Of a DNA stretch of 64,000 bases, positions 1 to 6,573 are shown in pieces. The first letter of the stretch is position 1. Each line of letters begins with the position of its first letter. A program made the translations under genes and the position numbers. The stretch is from Nitrospirales bacterium (GTDB lineage Bacteria > Nitrospirota > Nitrospiria > Nitrospirales > UBA8639), in assembly GCA_031315915.1 (NCBI GenBank), contig JALDRK010000013.1:1-64000 (forward strand). The letters are read 5' to 3'. The notes under the pieces are model-generated. The model was not told the origin of the DNA. It did not search any database and saw only the letters and a list, made by a program, of their open reading frames with translations.

Positions 1-18
1 TCAGGGAATAACCAGCCC

Positions 19-423
19 ATGAAAATCGTCGAATTTGCCTTTGTCATTTATCCGGCAACGGATCAGGCGCGGTCCCGCGATTTTTATGAGAAGATTCTCG
101 GGCTTAAGAGTACAACTTCCTTCCTGAATGGCGAACAATTCTACGTGGAGTATGAGATCGGTCCACACACGCTGGGTATCGGTAACGAACCTTTCCTGAA
201 GCCATCAGGCGACGGTCCTCACCTGGTTTTGGAAGTGGACGACTTCGACTAGACGATCGAGCATTTGAGACGTCATCAGGTGCCGTTTGCCGTTGAGCCG
301 TTCGACATGCCTAGCTGCCGGGCCGCGATTGTTCTGGACCCTGACGGCAACAAACTCGGCATTCATAAGCGAAAATCGTCATCAAACATTGGTGTGAACG
401 GTGAATTGCAATCCAGTTTCTGA
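19..423 (+). pseudogene. VOC/glyoxalase-family protein interrupted by one in-frame TAG
   Basis: The reading frame opens with ATG at 19 and encodes a vicinal-oxygen-chelate fold protein (motifs FYEKILGL and HLVLEVDDFD). It is stopped by TAG at 250-252. The same frame then continues without another stop to TGA at 421-423, with typical second-half VOC sequence (TIEHLRRHQVPF, then IVLDPDGNKLGIH). One G-to-T change would turn a GAG Glu codon, expected in 'FDETIEHL', into TAG. The full 134-codon length fits a single-domain VOC protein. It is therefore most likely a recent nonsense pseudogene or a sequencing error. The substrate cannot be told; VOC proteins include glyoxalases, dioxygenases and resistance proteins. 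No obvious operon partner. Confidence 0.75.
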
Positions 424-624
424 GTCATAGGTTTCGTCACATTATCGTCTTCGACTCACCACGAGAATCAGTATCTGCCGAAGGTGAGGAGTAAATAGAC
501 GTACCCTGTGGGCTGTGTGTTAAATGGTGGTTCGGTTAGAGTCGTCGCCGGCCGGTTCCCATCAACGCGGTGCCCTCTGGTATCAGTTTTCCATCAGTGG
601 TAATCTTTTACTATAGGTGAGCTG

Positions 625-822
625 ATGACCACCATTACGATTACCCTACCCGATGACCGCTTACGGCAGCTTCAAGAGTTGGCAGCACGCTTTCACGTCG
701 CTCCGGAAGACCTGCTGCGGGTCAGTCTCGAAGAAATTCTCACCCGACCGGATGAGACTTTCCAACAAGCAGTGAGTTATATCATCGAAAAAAATTCAGA
801 CCTCTATCGACGCCTGGCGTAG
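625..822 (+). CDS. Antitoxin of a Doc-type toxin-antitoxin pair
   Basis: A 65-residue protein that begins with a beta-strand-like N-terminus (TITITLPDD) followed by helices (LRQLQELAARFHV), as expected of a ribbon-helix-helix DNA-binding antitoxin. Its stop codon is 3 bases before the start of a Fic/Doc toxin gene. That spacing and gene order are standard for type II TA operons, in which the antitoxin neutralises the toxin and represses its own promoter. A GGTGAG ribosome-binding site precedes the ATG. The family call rests on size, N-terminal pattern and neighbour, not on a strong motif. Confidence 0.75.
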   Translation: MTTITITLPDDRLRQLQELAARFHVAPEDLLRVSLEEILTRPDETFQQAVSYIIEKNSDLYRRLA

Positions 823-825
823 GTA

Positions 826-1212
826 ATGCGTTATCTGACCATCGGCGAAGTGCTGGACTTGTATCATCAGGTCATGCAGCATACCGGCGGCGCGGTGGGT
901 GTCCGTGACTTGAATGCCCTCGCGTCTGCCATTGCGCAGCCGGGGATGACTTTTGACGGCGCAGAACTCTACCCCACCCTTATTGAAAAAGCGTCGGCGC
1001 TGGGATTCTCGTTGGTGATGAATCATCCGTTTGTTGACGGTAATAAACGTACGGGACACGCCGCGATGGAAACGTTTCTCGTCCTGAACGGATTTGAGCT
1101 TAATGCCTCGGTCGAGGAGCAAGAGAAGATTGTCTTGCAGTTAGCGGCTGGTGAATTACAGCGGGAGGTGTTCACAGACTGGTTGGGGGCTCATCTCAGT
1201 GAGAAAATCTGA
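826..1212 (+). CDS. doc: Fic/Doc family toxin (death-on-curing type)
   Basis: A 128-residue single Fic/Doc domain. The catalytic loop is seen as HPFVDGNKRTG at residues 67-77, close to the Doc consensus, with Lys where classical Fic AMP-transferases have a second Gly. Known Doc proteins phosphorylate elongation factor EF-Tu and stop translation; the same activity is inferred here. The N-terminus (MRYLTIGEVLDLY) is typical of the short Doc subfamily. Length is normal and the loop intact, so it is probably active. It is co-transcribed with the antitoxin at 625-822. Located in an accessory stretch with other TA pairs. Confidence 0.88.
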   Translation: MRYLTIGEVLDLYHQVMQHTGGAVGVRDLNALASAIAQPGMTFDGAELYPTLIEKASALGFSLVMNHPFVDGNKRTGHAAMETFLVLNGFELNASVEEQEKIVLQLAAGELQREVFTDWLGAHLSEKI

Positions 1213-1428
1213 ATATCCAATGGGCCATCAGGAGATTATGCAATCCGTCTCGGCACTCGTCGACTCCGAGGTCAGCCGAGTCCGGATTTCGGTTGTGTGG
1301 AAATTGAACTTCAGTGAACGGGTTCTTCATGAAGCATGGTAAAGGTATTTGGAGGAACTCTCCACGGGCTGGAGGCACACTGTTCCTTCTCCGGCGTGAC
1401 CCTGAATTTTGATTAACTGGGGGATGAC

Positions 1429-1755
1429 ATGGATTTTCAAGTTGATTTCATTTTCAGATCCGGTGCCGGGTACGATGATCTGGTTGCTTTGATCCAAGCG
1501 AATCCGCGGTACGTGTTTGGGATTTGGAAGCAGGACAAAATCGATAAGCGCACGACGAAATCGAGAGACCGGGGATGGGTTGAGATCAAACACAAGCAAC
1601 ACAGCGGGGTCATCAAACTTTCTAAGCGACATGGCGTCTGCCGCGCATCTATTACCGATACCTCAGGGGGCTTGAAACTTATTGGCCCGTGGACCAGTTG
1701 GTTGGGCAGTAATGCCCCGCACCTGATATCGGGTCTGGACCTTCGTTTTGAGTAA
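1429..1755 (+). CDS. Conserved hypothetical protein, 108 aa
   Basis: A small soluble protein that I do not recognise by function. It starts at ATG 1429, preceded by a GGGG-rich ribosome-binding site. The C-terminal stretch (WTSWLGSNAPHLISGLDLRFE in part) looks like a conserved block seen in many short bacterial hypothetical proteins. There are no membrane segments or signal peptide. It stands alone between the Doc module and the uvrA remnant, all in accessory DNA. Confidence 0.6.
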   Translation: MDFQVDFIFRSGAGYDDLVALIQANPRYVFGIWKQDKIDKRTTKSRDRGWVEIKHKQHSGVIKLSKRHGVCRASITDTSGGLKLIGPWTSWLGSNAPHLISGLDLRFE

Positions 1756-1814
1756 CCGGAGATGAAATGCTTTGGGGCATTGGGGATTCTAAAAAAGCTG
1801 CTCCCACATCTATC

Positions 1815-1925
1815 GAGCCGGAAATACATACGCTTCGAATATTCTCCTATGTCGGAAGCTGGGCTATTGACAATGTCCTCCGGCGTGTCTTGCCACACGA
1901 TGTGGCCGCCGGATTTGCCTATGTC
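1815..1925 (-). pseudogene. Remnant of a uvrA 3' end (UvrA C-terminal tail)
   Basis: Read on the minus strand, this stretch encodes SGGHIVWQDTPEDIV then GEYSK, which aligns with the UvrA C-terminal tail (SGGHIVAQGTPEEIA, then GKYLK) of the intact gene at 6574-9396. The DNA also aligns: the plus-strand blocks near 1875-1918 and 6638-6680 share long near-identical runs such as tcctccgg and ggccgccggatt, by eye roughly three quarters identical. It lies in the same orientation as intact uvrA, about 4.7 kb away. No upstream UvrA sequence is recognisable. It is probably the scrap of a second, diverged uvrA copy, or one arm of an old direct duplication flanking the island. Confidence 0.7.
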
Positions 1926-2077
1926 AGAATTTTGGGGGACCATCCAACACGCATTTTAGGAAAGAAAGAGACGAAAGTATCGGAAAGGCAATGGGAGTAG
2001 TTGGAAAAGAACGACGTCTAAGGTTATGTTCAACCGTCGTGATTAGGAGACATTCCCAAGTTTCAATCGGGGCAGAT

Positions 2078-2647
2078 TTAAAACCGATATTGGATTCCTC
2101 CTCCCAAGGAAAAATAGTCGATATCTTTGGTGTCTCCGGTCGGGTGGACACCGCCAATTTCTACATTCACCAACCAATGTTCTGTGATGTAGGAATCCAG
2201 ACCACCCCCATAGCGAAAGGTGAATCCGGTCACGTCAGAATCAACCTTGAATCCTTGTCTGATTTCCGCGTGCGCATGCATGGCCCCCAACCCCGCCAAG
2301 AGGTAGGGTTGGAATCGATCGGTGAGGAAAAAGAATTTTCCATTCGCGGTCCCGACCCAGGTATCGACACTACGGCCCACTGCATTGGTGAGGTCGAATC
2401 CATCGACCCGCTCACCCATCAGTTCGATGGCGATATTGGGGGTCATCCGGTATCCCAATCGGAAATTGAACCCGAATTCATCGTCGGCTTCTACCCCGGT
2501 TCCGGTATCGAAGTCTTCAATCGCGTATATTCCTCCTCCTCCCAAATAAAAACCGGGACGACTATAATTCGTCGATTCCTGAGCCAGTGCAGGCGATGCC
2601 ATTGCGAGTCCAACTATGATCGTCAATAGAAACTGACAATACCTCAT
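2078..2647 (-). CDS. Outer-membrane beta-barrel protein
   Basis: A 189-residue protein with a Sec signal peptide (hydrophobic core, cleavage expected after ALA-Q near residue 22). The mature part has alternating polar and aromatic strands and ends in YRF, the C-terminal aromatic residue recognised by the BAM machinery. The pattern (GFYLGGGG, then FRLGYRM, then a glycine-rich GGG near residue 135) resembles the eight-stranded OmpA/opacity-like porin family. Its role is unknown; it may be structural or a small pore. It runs opposite to the preceding accessory genes. A longer plus-strand reading frame over the same DNA is rejected as a shadow. Confidence 0.85.
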   Translation of the reverse strand: MRYCQFLLTIIVGLAMASPALAQESTNYSRPGFYLGGGGIYAIEDFDTGTGVEADDEFGFNFRLGYRMTPNIAIELMGERVDGFDLTNAVGRSVDTWVGTANGKFFFLTDRFQPYLLAGLGAMHAHAEIRQGFKVDSDVTGFTFRYGGGLDSYITEHWLVNVEIGGVHPTGDTKDIDYFSLGGGIQYRF

Positions 2648-2767
2648 GATCGTTTAATCCTTTTTAACTTGCTATTCCCGTGGCTTGCTGCGGGGTTCTT
2701 TATTGAAGGCATCGAAAAATGGGTTTATAAAAAGTTTCGTGGACCGCAACAGTACAAGAATCTTGAA

Positions 2768-3133
2768 TTACTTAAACTTAATCGCTGTCCCTTTGACCGT
2801 GGTACAAGTAAACGAAAACACGTTATAGATGGGGAATACCCCATAAAGGCTACTTTCTACGGAAACATTAAGGAGGGCGTCCCCGCCGGTTTTTTCCAAA
2901 GCCTGGGTTACGGCTTCCTCAAAGTCCGATTTCCCCCATGGGATGATTGCCAGAAGAAAATACCGGCAGGCTTGACCCTCGGCTGCTCCCAGTTCTTCAA
3001 AGGCTTGGTTATTTTCCAGAACAGCGGAAGGGTCTGCGGAACTTTTTGTGATTAGCCCCATGAGTCCCGTGGAACTGCATCCGGTGAGAAAGATAATAGT
3101 TAAAAAAACCAACCAACAATTCCGTACCATCAT
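2768..3133 (-). CDS. Small lipoprotein, unknown function
   Basis: The start is placed at the tandem ATGs at 3133/3130, because a GGAG site lies just upstream there, rather than at a longer opening at 3190. The N-terminus is a lipoprotein signal peptide with lipobox LTGCSS. The mature domain is about 100 residues and contains three further Cys residues, with VTQALEKTGGDALLNVSVE near its centre. That block recalls small lipoproteins that carry a YbjQ/TRL-like alpha-beta fold, but I cannot assign a function. Likely anchored in the outer membrane facing the periplasm. It stands alone. Confidence 0.75.
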   Translation of the reverse strand: MMVRNCWLVFLTIIFLTGCSSTGLMGLITKSSADPSAVLENNQAFEELGAAEGQACRYFLLAIIPWGKSDFEEAVTQALEKTGGDALLNVSVESSLYGVFPIYNVFSFTCTTVKGTAIKFK

Positions 3134-3665
3134 AATCTCCTGGTTAATAATGATTCTTATTCCCTTGTATCCAATGGAAAACGTCAACATGAAAAGTTTT
3201 TGCGGAATTCAGCAATAACCATTTCTCCCTGGTGTTTGCAATTTCCATGGCTATGTCTTGACCGCTACATGATGATTCGTCAACCTCTTCGTGAAATCGG
3301 CTTCTGGAAAAGGCGAGCCGTCACATTACCTCTCAAGAAAGGGGATTATTATCAATAATTCTTCGGGAGGGTATGGAGAACTCTTGGAATGAGTCCTGCC
3401 ACCCAAAATGGACAACTTGTCTGACCCGGGAAAATTTGTATGCCCGGCTTTCACTATATTAAACTTTTTTTCAAGATGCCGGATTTAAGGTCCTACCGTC
3501 GTGGGAATCTAGAGTGAACCAAGAATTCGATGGAACCGGGCGGCAGCTATGAATTTTCTAATTGATTGTTGAGACTCTTGAAGTTGTTATATGAAACCAT
3601 TTTGAAGAATCAGTTTGGTCATATTAGTGGCTATGCTAGTCATTATTAAGCGGAACGAGAGATCG
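3134..3665. other. Intergenic stretch without a recognisable gene
   Basis: About 530 bases between the lipoprotein gene and the VapB-like antitoxin. I see no open reading frame with coding character, no RNA gene and no repeat array. It should hold the promoters of both flanking units, but I could not pick them with confidence. Confidence 0.5.
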
Positions 3666-3959
3666 ATGAAGATCATACCCATTTTGGAATTAAAAGCGAC
3701 CTTGAGTGAGCAGTTGGCGAGAGTGAAGGCCGGAGAAGAGGTGGTGGTAACCGAGCGGGGGAGGCCGATAGCGAAAATCGTTCCCCTTGCCGGTGAAACG
3801 ATAGGTCTTTCCGCACATATGTCAGAGTTGTCCAGAAACGGCTTGATCCGCCTTGGGGCAGGAAAAATTGCGAAAGACATCTGGAAACTGCCTCGGCCAA
3901 GCGATAAGCAAGGCCGGGGGGTACAGGTTCTGATTGATGAGCGGGAGCAGGGACGATGA
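3666..3959 (+). CDS. Phd/YefM-type antitoxin
   Basis: The ATG at 3666 is chosen over an earlier opening at 3615 because the Phd/YefM fold starts exactly there (MKIIPILELKATLSEQL) and a GAGAG site precedes it. The motif GEEVVVTERGRPIAKIVPL is the classical core of this antitoxin family. The protein is 97 residues, with a C-terminal tail that should wrap around the toxin. Its TGA overlaps the ATG of the downstream PIN toxin (ATGA), indicating translational coupling. Expected to bind DNA and repress its own operon. Confidence 0.85.
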   Translation: MKIIPILELKATLSEQLARVKAGEEVVVTERGRPIAKIVPLAGETIGLSAHMSELSRNGLIRLGAGKIAKDIWKLPRPSDKQGRGVQVLIDEREQGR

Positions 3960-4378
3960 AGTTTTGGGATACTTCAGCTCTTCTTCCTTTATGTTTGACA
4001 GAACCTCAAACGAAGCAGGTACAAGATCTCGTTCGCCAGGATGGTGATCTGGTTGTCTGGTGGGGGGCGTTGATTGAAGGTTATTCAGCATTGGCTCGTC
4101 TTCGACAAGAGCAAGTATTGACGGGTGAGGAAGAATTGCAATCAAGGCAAGTGTTTCTACGGTTGAGTGGCCTATGGACGGAAGTCAGACCCAGCAATCT
4201 TGTGCGGGATCAAGCCTCGCGTGTCCTGATTCTTCATCCCCTTCGGGCAGCCGATGCTCTGCAGTTGGCTGCTGCACTCGTTTGGGCCGGCAGTCAAATC
4301 CCACGCTTGGAGTTTGTCTGTTTTGATCTTCGGTTGCGGGAAGCCGCTACTCGTGAAGGGTTTCAAGTTATTCCGTGA
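3956..4378 (+). CDS. vapC: PIN-domain toxin (VapC-like ribonuclease)
   Basis: A 140-residue PIN domain. The acidic residues that bind Mg2+ are visible: Asp5 (FWDTSALL), Glu41 (IEGYSAL), Asp100 (AADALQLA) and Asp124 (CFDLRL). VapC toxins cleave tRNA or rRNA, but the target here is unknown. All four acids and full length are present, so it is probably active. It overlaps its antitoxin gene by 4 bases, as VapBC operons commonly do. Confidence 0.88.
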   Translation: MKFWDTSALLPLCLTEPQTKQVQDLVRQDGDLVVWWGALIEGYSALARLRQEQVLTGEEELQSRQVFLRLSGLWTEVRPSNLVRDQASRVLILHPLRAADALQLAAALVWAGSQIPRLEFVCFDLRLREAATREGFQVIP

Positions 4379-4415
4379 ATCACGATATACAGAGATCATT
4401 CCCATCCCTTTGTAA

Positions 4416-4742
4416 TTGTTGAAACGAAAAACGAATAACATCGACAGTACTCACCTCCCTTCCAAAACCTTCACTCAAAGAACGATCAAAAAATTCTTGA
4501 CTTTTTTCGCTTGTCAATCAAGAATCTCTCGTCTTCCCCATTCGTTCATCACCCAGTTGCTTGGATGCGGATATGACATTCGAACTATTCAGGAGTTGTT
4601 GGGTCATCGTGATGTCAAAACGACGATGGTCTACACGCATGTCTTTAATGGAGGGTCGGTGGGTATCCGCAGTCCGCTGGATGGGTTGGGACCCCATTTG
4701 AGGAAGGAGTGTTATGCTGATCCGCATAAGAACCCACAATAA
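4416..4742 (+). pseudogene. intI: Integron integrase remnant (C-terminal part only)
   Basis: The segment from about residue 40 reads [25 protein letters not shown], then TTMVYTHV and SPLDGL (all abridged here). This is the C-terminal signature of integron tyrosine recombinases, in which the catalytic box is normally LRHSFATHLL, followed by the YTHV nucleophile motif and a VRSPLD tail. The nucleophile Tyr is kept, but the Arg of the RH box is replaced by Pro. The N-terminal three quarters and the IntI-specific patch are missing; the first 40 residues do not look like integrase. It is thus inactive. It lies directly upstream of an attI-like region and three cassettes and points the same way as they do. 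Confidence 0.82.
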
Positions 4743-4868
4743 CAGGCCCCATAGTCGCAACTTATTGAATTGGCAACGATAAGGTCCTTATTTTTAGAAA
4801 ATTCGATGTCGTGTTATACGGACAGAAATGGGCAGATCCGGCTTTTATGCGGATCCGCCTAAAAATTG
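4711..4868 (+). other. Putative attI region of a relic integron
   Basis: This is the stretch between the integrase stub and the first cassette boundary, which falls after the G at 4868. It contains an imperfect hairpin at 4831-4859 (GGCAGATCCG against CGGATCCGCC, one mismatch) and a second short one at 4712-4730 (TTATGC/GCATAA). No upstream partner was found that would make the core at 4868 part of an attC, so a primary attI site is the likelier reading. This is inference from position; attI sites have no strong sequence consensus. Confidence 0.4.
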
Positions 4869-5142
4869 TTCCGCCGACCGCTGGCGGCAGACGGTGTGCT
4901 GACGGCAGTGGCAGTGTTGTGGTTGCTCGACGTGTTAGAGAGCGTTGGATGAGGGAGCAAAGGCTGGTGGGCCACTGGGCATGCCGGGGCCGTGGTTCCT
5001 CGATGGGGGCGAGTGAGCCTATGATGAGCGGTCGGCGGAACGGAGTCCGCGTCTGGGGCCGCGCGTTCCCAGCCGCCTGCGGCGGCGGAACACACGGCTG
5101 GAACCGAAGGCCCTGCGGGCCTCAGCTCAGCCGCTGACTCCG
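4869..5142 (+). mobile_element. Integron cassette 1, no convincing ORF
   Basis: The upstream core is G|TTCCGCC at 4868-4875, and the cassette's own R'' core is GGCGGAAC at 5034-5041, an exact 8/8 reverse complement. That is what is expected if both come from one circular cassette. About 165 bases lie between the boundary and its attC. No ORF with coding character is contained. It is GC-rich with several short hairpins (for example GGCC-CTGC-GGGCC near 5109). Cassettes without an ORF are known and may carry promoters or small RNAs; nothing here shows which. Confidence 0.65.
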
Positions 5143-5148
5143 TTAGCC
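5034..5148 (+). repeat. attC site of cassette 1
   Basis: R'' GGCGGAAC at 5034-5041 is followed by L'' GGAGTCCGCG at 5042-5051. L' CGCTGACTCC at 5132-5141 is followed by R' GTTAGCC at 5142-5148. L'' and L' pair at 9 of 10 positions. R' matches the well-known GTTAGSC form. The total of about 115 bases is within the usual attC range, and the centre can fold further (CCGCC-TGC-GGCGG near 5080). Confidence 0.7.
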
Positions 5149-5169
5149 CACCAGCCGACCACTCAAGCC

Positions 5170-5198
5170 TTGAATAGAGGGATGATCACGGTTATACT
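5170..5198 (+). promoter_or_regulatory. Promoter of the MazEF-type cassette
   Basis: A TTGAAT box at 5170-5175 and a TATACT box at 5193-5198 are separated by exactly 17 bases. The expected transcription start, about 7 bases beyond the -10 box, coincides with the ATG at 5205. The antitoxin mRNA would then be leaderless. The cassette would carry its own promoter, as TA cassettes usually do. Confidence 0.6.
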
Positions 5199-5204
5199 CC
5201 AGGT

Positions 5205-5441
5205 ATGAAAACAGCGGTTTCAGTGCCAGATGACTTATTCGAAGAAGCGGAGCGCCTTGCCCGCCGCACGAAGAAGTCGCGTAGCCAACTCTTCAGCGAA
5301 GCCCTTAAGGAGTATGTGGCCCGTCATGCACCTGAAGAGGTTACCGAGACAATGAATCGAGTCTGTGAGGAGGTTGGCGACGCGGAAGACGAGTTTGTGG
5401 CGTCAGCTACCCGTCGCGCTTTGGAGCGGAGTGAGTGGTAA
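5205..5441 (+). CDS. Ribbon-helix-helix antitoxin (CopG/MazE-type)
   Basis: A 78-residue protein with a clear ribbon-helix-helix N-terminus (MKTAVSVPDDLFEEAERLARR, then SRSQLFSEALKEYV) and an acidic C-terminal tail that would bind the toxin. Its last codons overlap the GTG start of the MazF-type toxin at 5435. It lies inside integron cassette 2 and probably represses the promoter at 5170-5198. No Shine-Dalgarno sequence is evident, in line with a leaderless message. Confidence 0.88.
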   Translation: MKTAVSVPDDLFEEAERLARRTKKSRSQLFSEALKEYVARHAPEEVTETMNRVCEEVGDAEDEFVASATRRALERSEW

Positions 5442-5779
5442 TTGGGCAAGGCGAAGTCTGGTGGGTCGATCTACCCGTGCCCACAGGGTCAGGGCCGGGA
5501 TTCCGAAGACCGGTAGTTGTGGTTCAAGGAGATGCTCTGAACCGGAGCCGGATTGCCACAGTGGTCTGTGTCCCACTGACCAGCAACCTCCGATGGGAAA
5601 CCGCCCCGGGCAACGTCTTGCTGCCAGCCCGCCTTACTGGACTTCCGAAGGACTCTGTTGCCAACGTGTCTCAAATTATCACCCTCGACAAGGAACTTTT
5701 GACGGAACGAGCCGGCAAGATTGCCATCGCGAAGCTCAAGCTGATTTGTTCGGGCATTGATGTTGTCCTTGGAAGATGA
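5435..5779 (+). CDS. mazF: MazF/PemK-family endoribonuclease toxin
   Basis: A 114-residue CcdB/PemK-fold protein. The N-terminus (GQGEVWWVDLP), the RRPVVVVQGDALNRS segment and VCVPLTSN form the usual MazF core, including the conserved RP and the Ser/Thr-rich PLTSN strand. MazF enzymes cut mRNA at short sequence motifs and arrest growth. The start is GTG at 5435, overlapping the antitoxin's end, so the two are translationally coupled. It is full length and the last gene before the cassette's attC. Confidence 0.9.
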   Translation: MVIGQGEVWWVDLPVPTGSGPGFRRPVVVVQGDALNRSRIATVVCVPLTSNLRWETAPGNVLLPARLTGLPKDSVANVSQIITLDKELLTERAGKIAIAKLKLICSGIDVVLGR

Positions 5780-5807
5780 GGCAACTAGGCTTCCCCACCA
5801 AGATCTT

Positions 5808-5907
5808 GGGCTAACACGGCGCTCCAGCGGATTTCTAGCCAGCCCCAACGGTGTGGGAATTCGTCAGGTCTCGTTTGGCCAAAAACCGCTGAGCTTGGAA
5901 GTTATAC
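5808..5907 (+). repeat. attC site of cassette 2
   Basis: R'' is GGGCTAAC (5808-5815), L'' runs 5816-5830 and includes GCTCCAGCGG, L' is CCGCTGAGC at 5886-5894, and R' is GTTATAC at 5901-5907. L'' pairs with L' apart from one extra C, matching the extrahelical base that gives attC sites their strand selectivity. Length is 100 bases. This is the best-formed attC in the window. Confidence 0.82.
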
Positions 5908-5943
5908 GCAACTCACGCTTCATCGCTCTTTCAGGCTCGCACT

Positions 5944-6279
5944 ATGAAGGTTGATCGGCAAGATCGGACGGCAAGGGGCATTCGCTTCTCGATCAGCAAT
6001 GGGGTTCGTGAGACAGCGCACGCGTACTTGTACGTCATGACCAACGATCTTCACGGTGCGCCATTCGGGTTACTCGAGGACGTCTACGTCGATGAGTCGC
6101 AGCGAGGCAGCGGACTTGGGACGACCATTGTTAAAGAGGTCATCGCGGCGGCCAAAGAAGTCGGTTGCTACAAGCTAATCGCAACGAGTCGAACGTCACG
6201 TCACAAGGTCCACGAGCTTTATGAGCGTCTTGGGTTTGAGAAGCACGGGGTGGAGTTCCGTATTAATTTTGTCGGGTGA
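5944..6279 (+). CDS. GNAT-family N-acetyltransferase
   Basis: A 111-residue GCN5-related acetyltransferase. The acetyl-CoA binding motif A is seen as RGSGLGTTIV near residues 55-64, preceded by the LLEDVYVDESQ strand. Near the C-terminus is HELYERLGFEKHG, the typical motif B. Substrate unknown; small GNATs in integron cassettes often modify antibiotics, polyamines or protein termini, but nothing here decides between these. It is the only gene in cassette 3 and starts about 42 bases after the cassette boundary. Confidence 0.88.
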   Translation: MKVDRQDRTARGIRFSISNGVRETAHAYLYVMTNDLHGAPFGLLEDVYVDESQRGSGLGTTIVKEVIAAAKEVGCYKLIATSRTSRHKVHELYERLGFEKHGVEFRINFVG

Positions 6280-6312
6280 GGCCGTGCAAAGTGTGTGCGA
6301 AGGTCGTGCCAG

Positions 6313-6340
6313 CATATAACAACCGGTTGCAGAGGCCAGT
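6313..6340 (+). repeat. Left half of a broken attC site (cassette 3)
   Basis: R''-like CATATAAC followed by AACCGGTTGCAG has the form of the left arm of an attC. No matching right arm with a GTTRRRY core is seen downstream. This marks the end of the recognisable integron. Confidence 0.5.
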
Positions 6341-6511
6341 GATGGATAAATTGCTAGTCTTCACCCGGTTTCGCAGATAGGTTAAAGGAGACTGCTGGAA
6401 ATACTGTCCTAAGGTCACACCCTGAAGTTCTGAAAACGACCGATAAATGGGAAGCGAAGGGGGCCGTTCCAACCACAGAAAAGCTAACAGGCCAATCATA
6501 AGAACAGCCAT
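6341..6511 (-). pseudogene. Possible truncated membrane-protein gene next to the integron end
   Basis: A minus-strand frame opens at ATG 6511 with one hydrophobic segment (MAVLMIGLLAFLWL) followed by FSELQGVTLGQYFQQ. It runs on into the broken attC, where the sequence stops looking like protein. It may be the 5' end of a gene cut by the array end, lying downstream of uvrA on the same strand. The real breakpoint is not known, and it may be a chance frame. No family is recognised. Confidence 0.3.
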
Positions 6512-6573
6512 CAGCGGAACTTACGGTTCCTTCCTCTTTTTAGTCGACCGAGTTTTTACTGTTATTGACGGTA

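Larger units (their letters stand above)
5143..5901 (+). mobile_element. Integron cassette 2, carrying a MazEF-type pair
   Basis: The left boundary is G5142|TTAGCCC. The cassette's own R'' core at 5808-5815 is GGGCTAAC, an exact 8/8 reverse complement of the boundary sequence. The right boundary is after G5901. The 759-base cassette holds a promoter, a CopG-type antitoxin and a MazF-type toxin, all reading in the cassette direction. TA cassettes are a well-known stabilising cargo of chromosomal integrons. Confidence 0.8.
5902..6340 (+). mobile_element. Integron cassette 3 (GNAT), attC truncated
   Basis: The left boundary is G5901|TTATACG. The half attC after the gene begins with CATATAAC at 6313-6320, which is 7/8 the reverse complement of the boundary. 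The second half (L' and R') cannot be found in the following 150 bases. The cassette's right end is therefore lost, and the array ends abruptly against the DNA downstream of uvrA. The end coordinate is approximate. Confidence 0.65.

Noticed and set aside
1991-2629. Plus-strand frame of 212 codons
   Set aside because: Antisense to a clear outer-membrane protein with signal peptide and C-terminal Phe.
4811-5137. Plus-strand frame of 108 codons in the integron
   Set aside because: Crosses the cassette boundary at 4868 and runs through attC; composition is Arg/Gly-rich by GC content.
4962-5156. 11-bp perfect inverted repeat GGCTGGTGGGC at 4962-4972 and 5146-5156 as transposon ends
   Set aside because: No target duplication or transposase; one arm overlaps the cassette core. 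Likely chance or part of attC folding.
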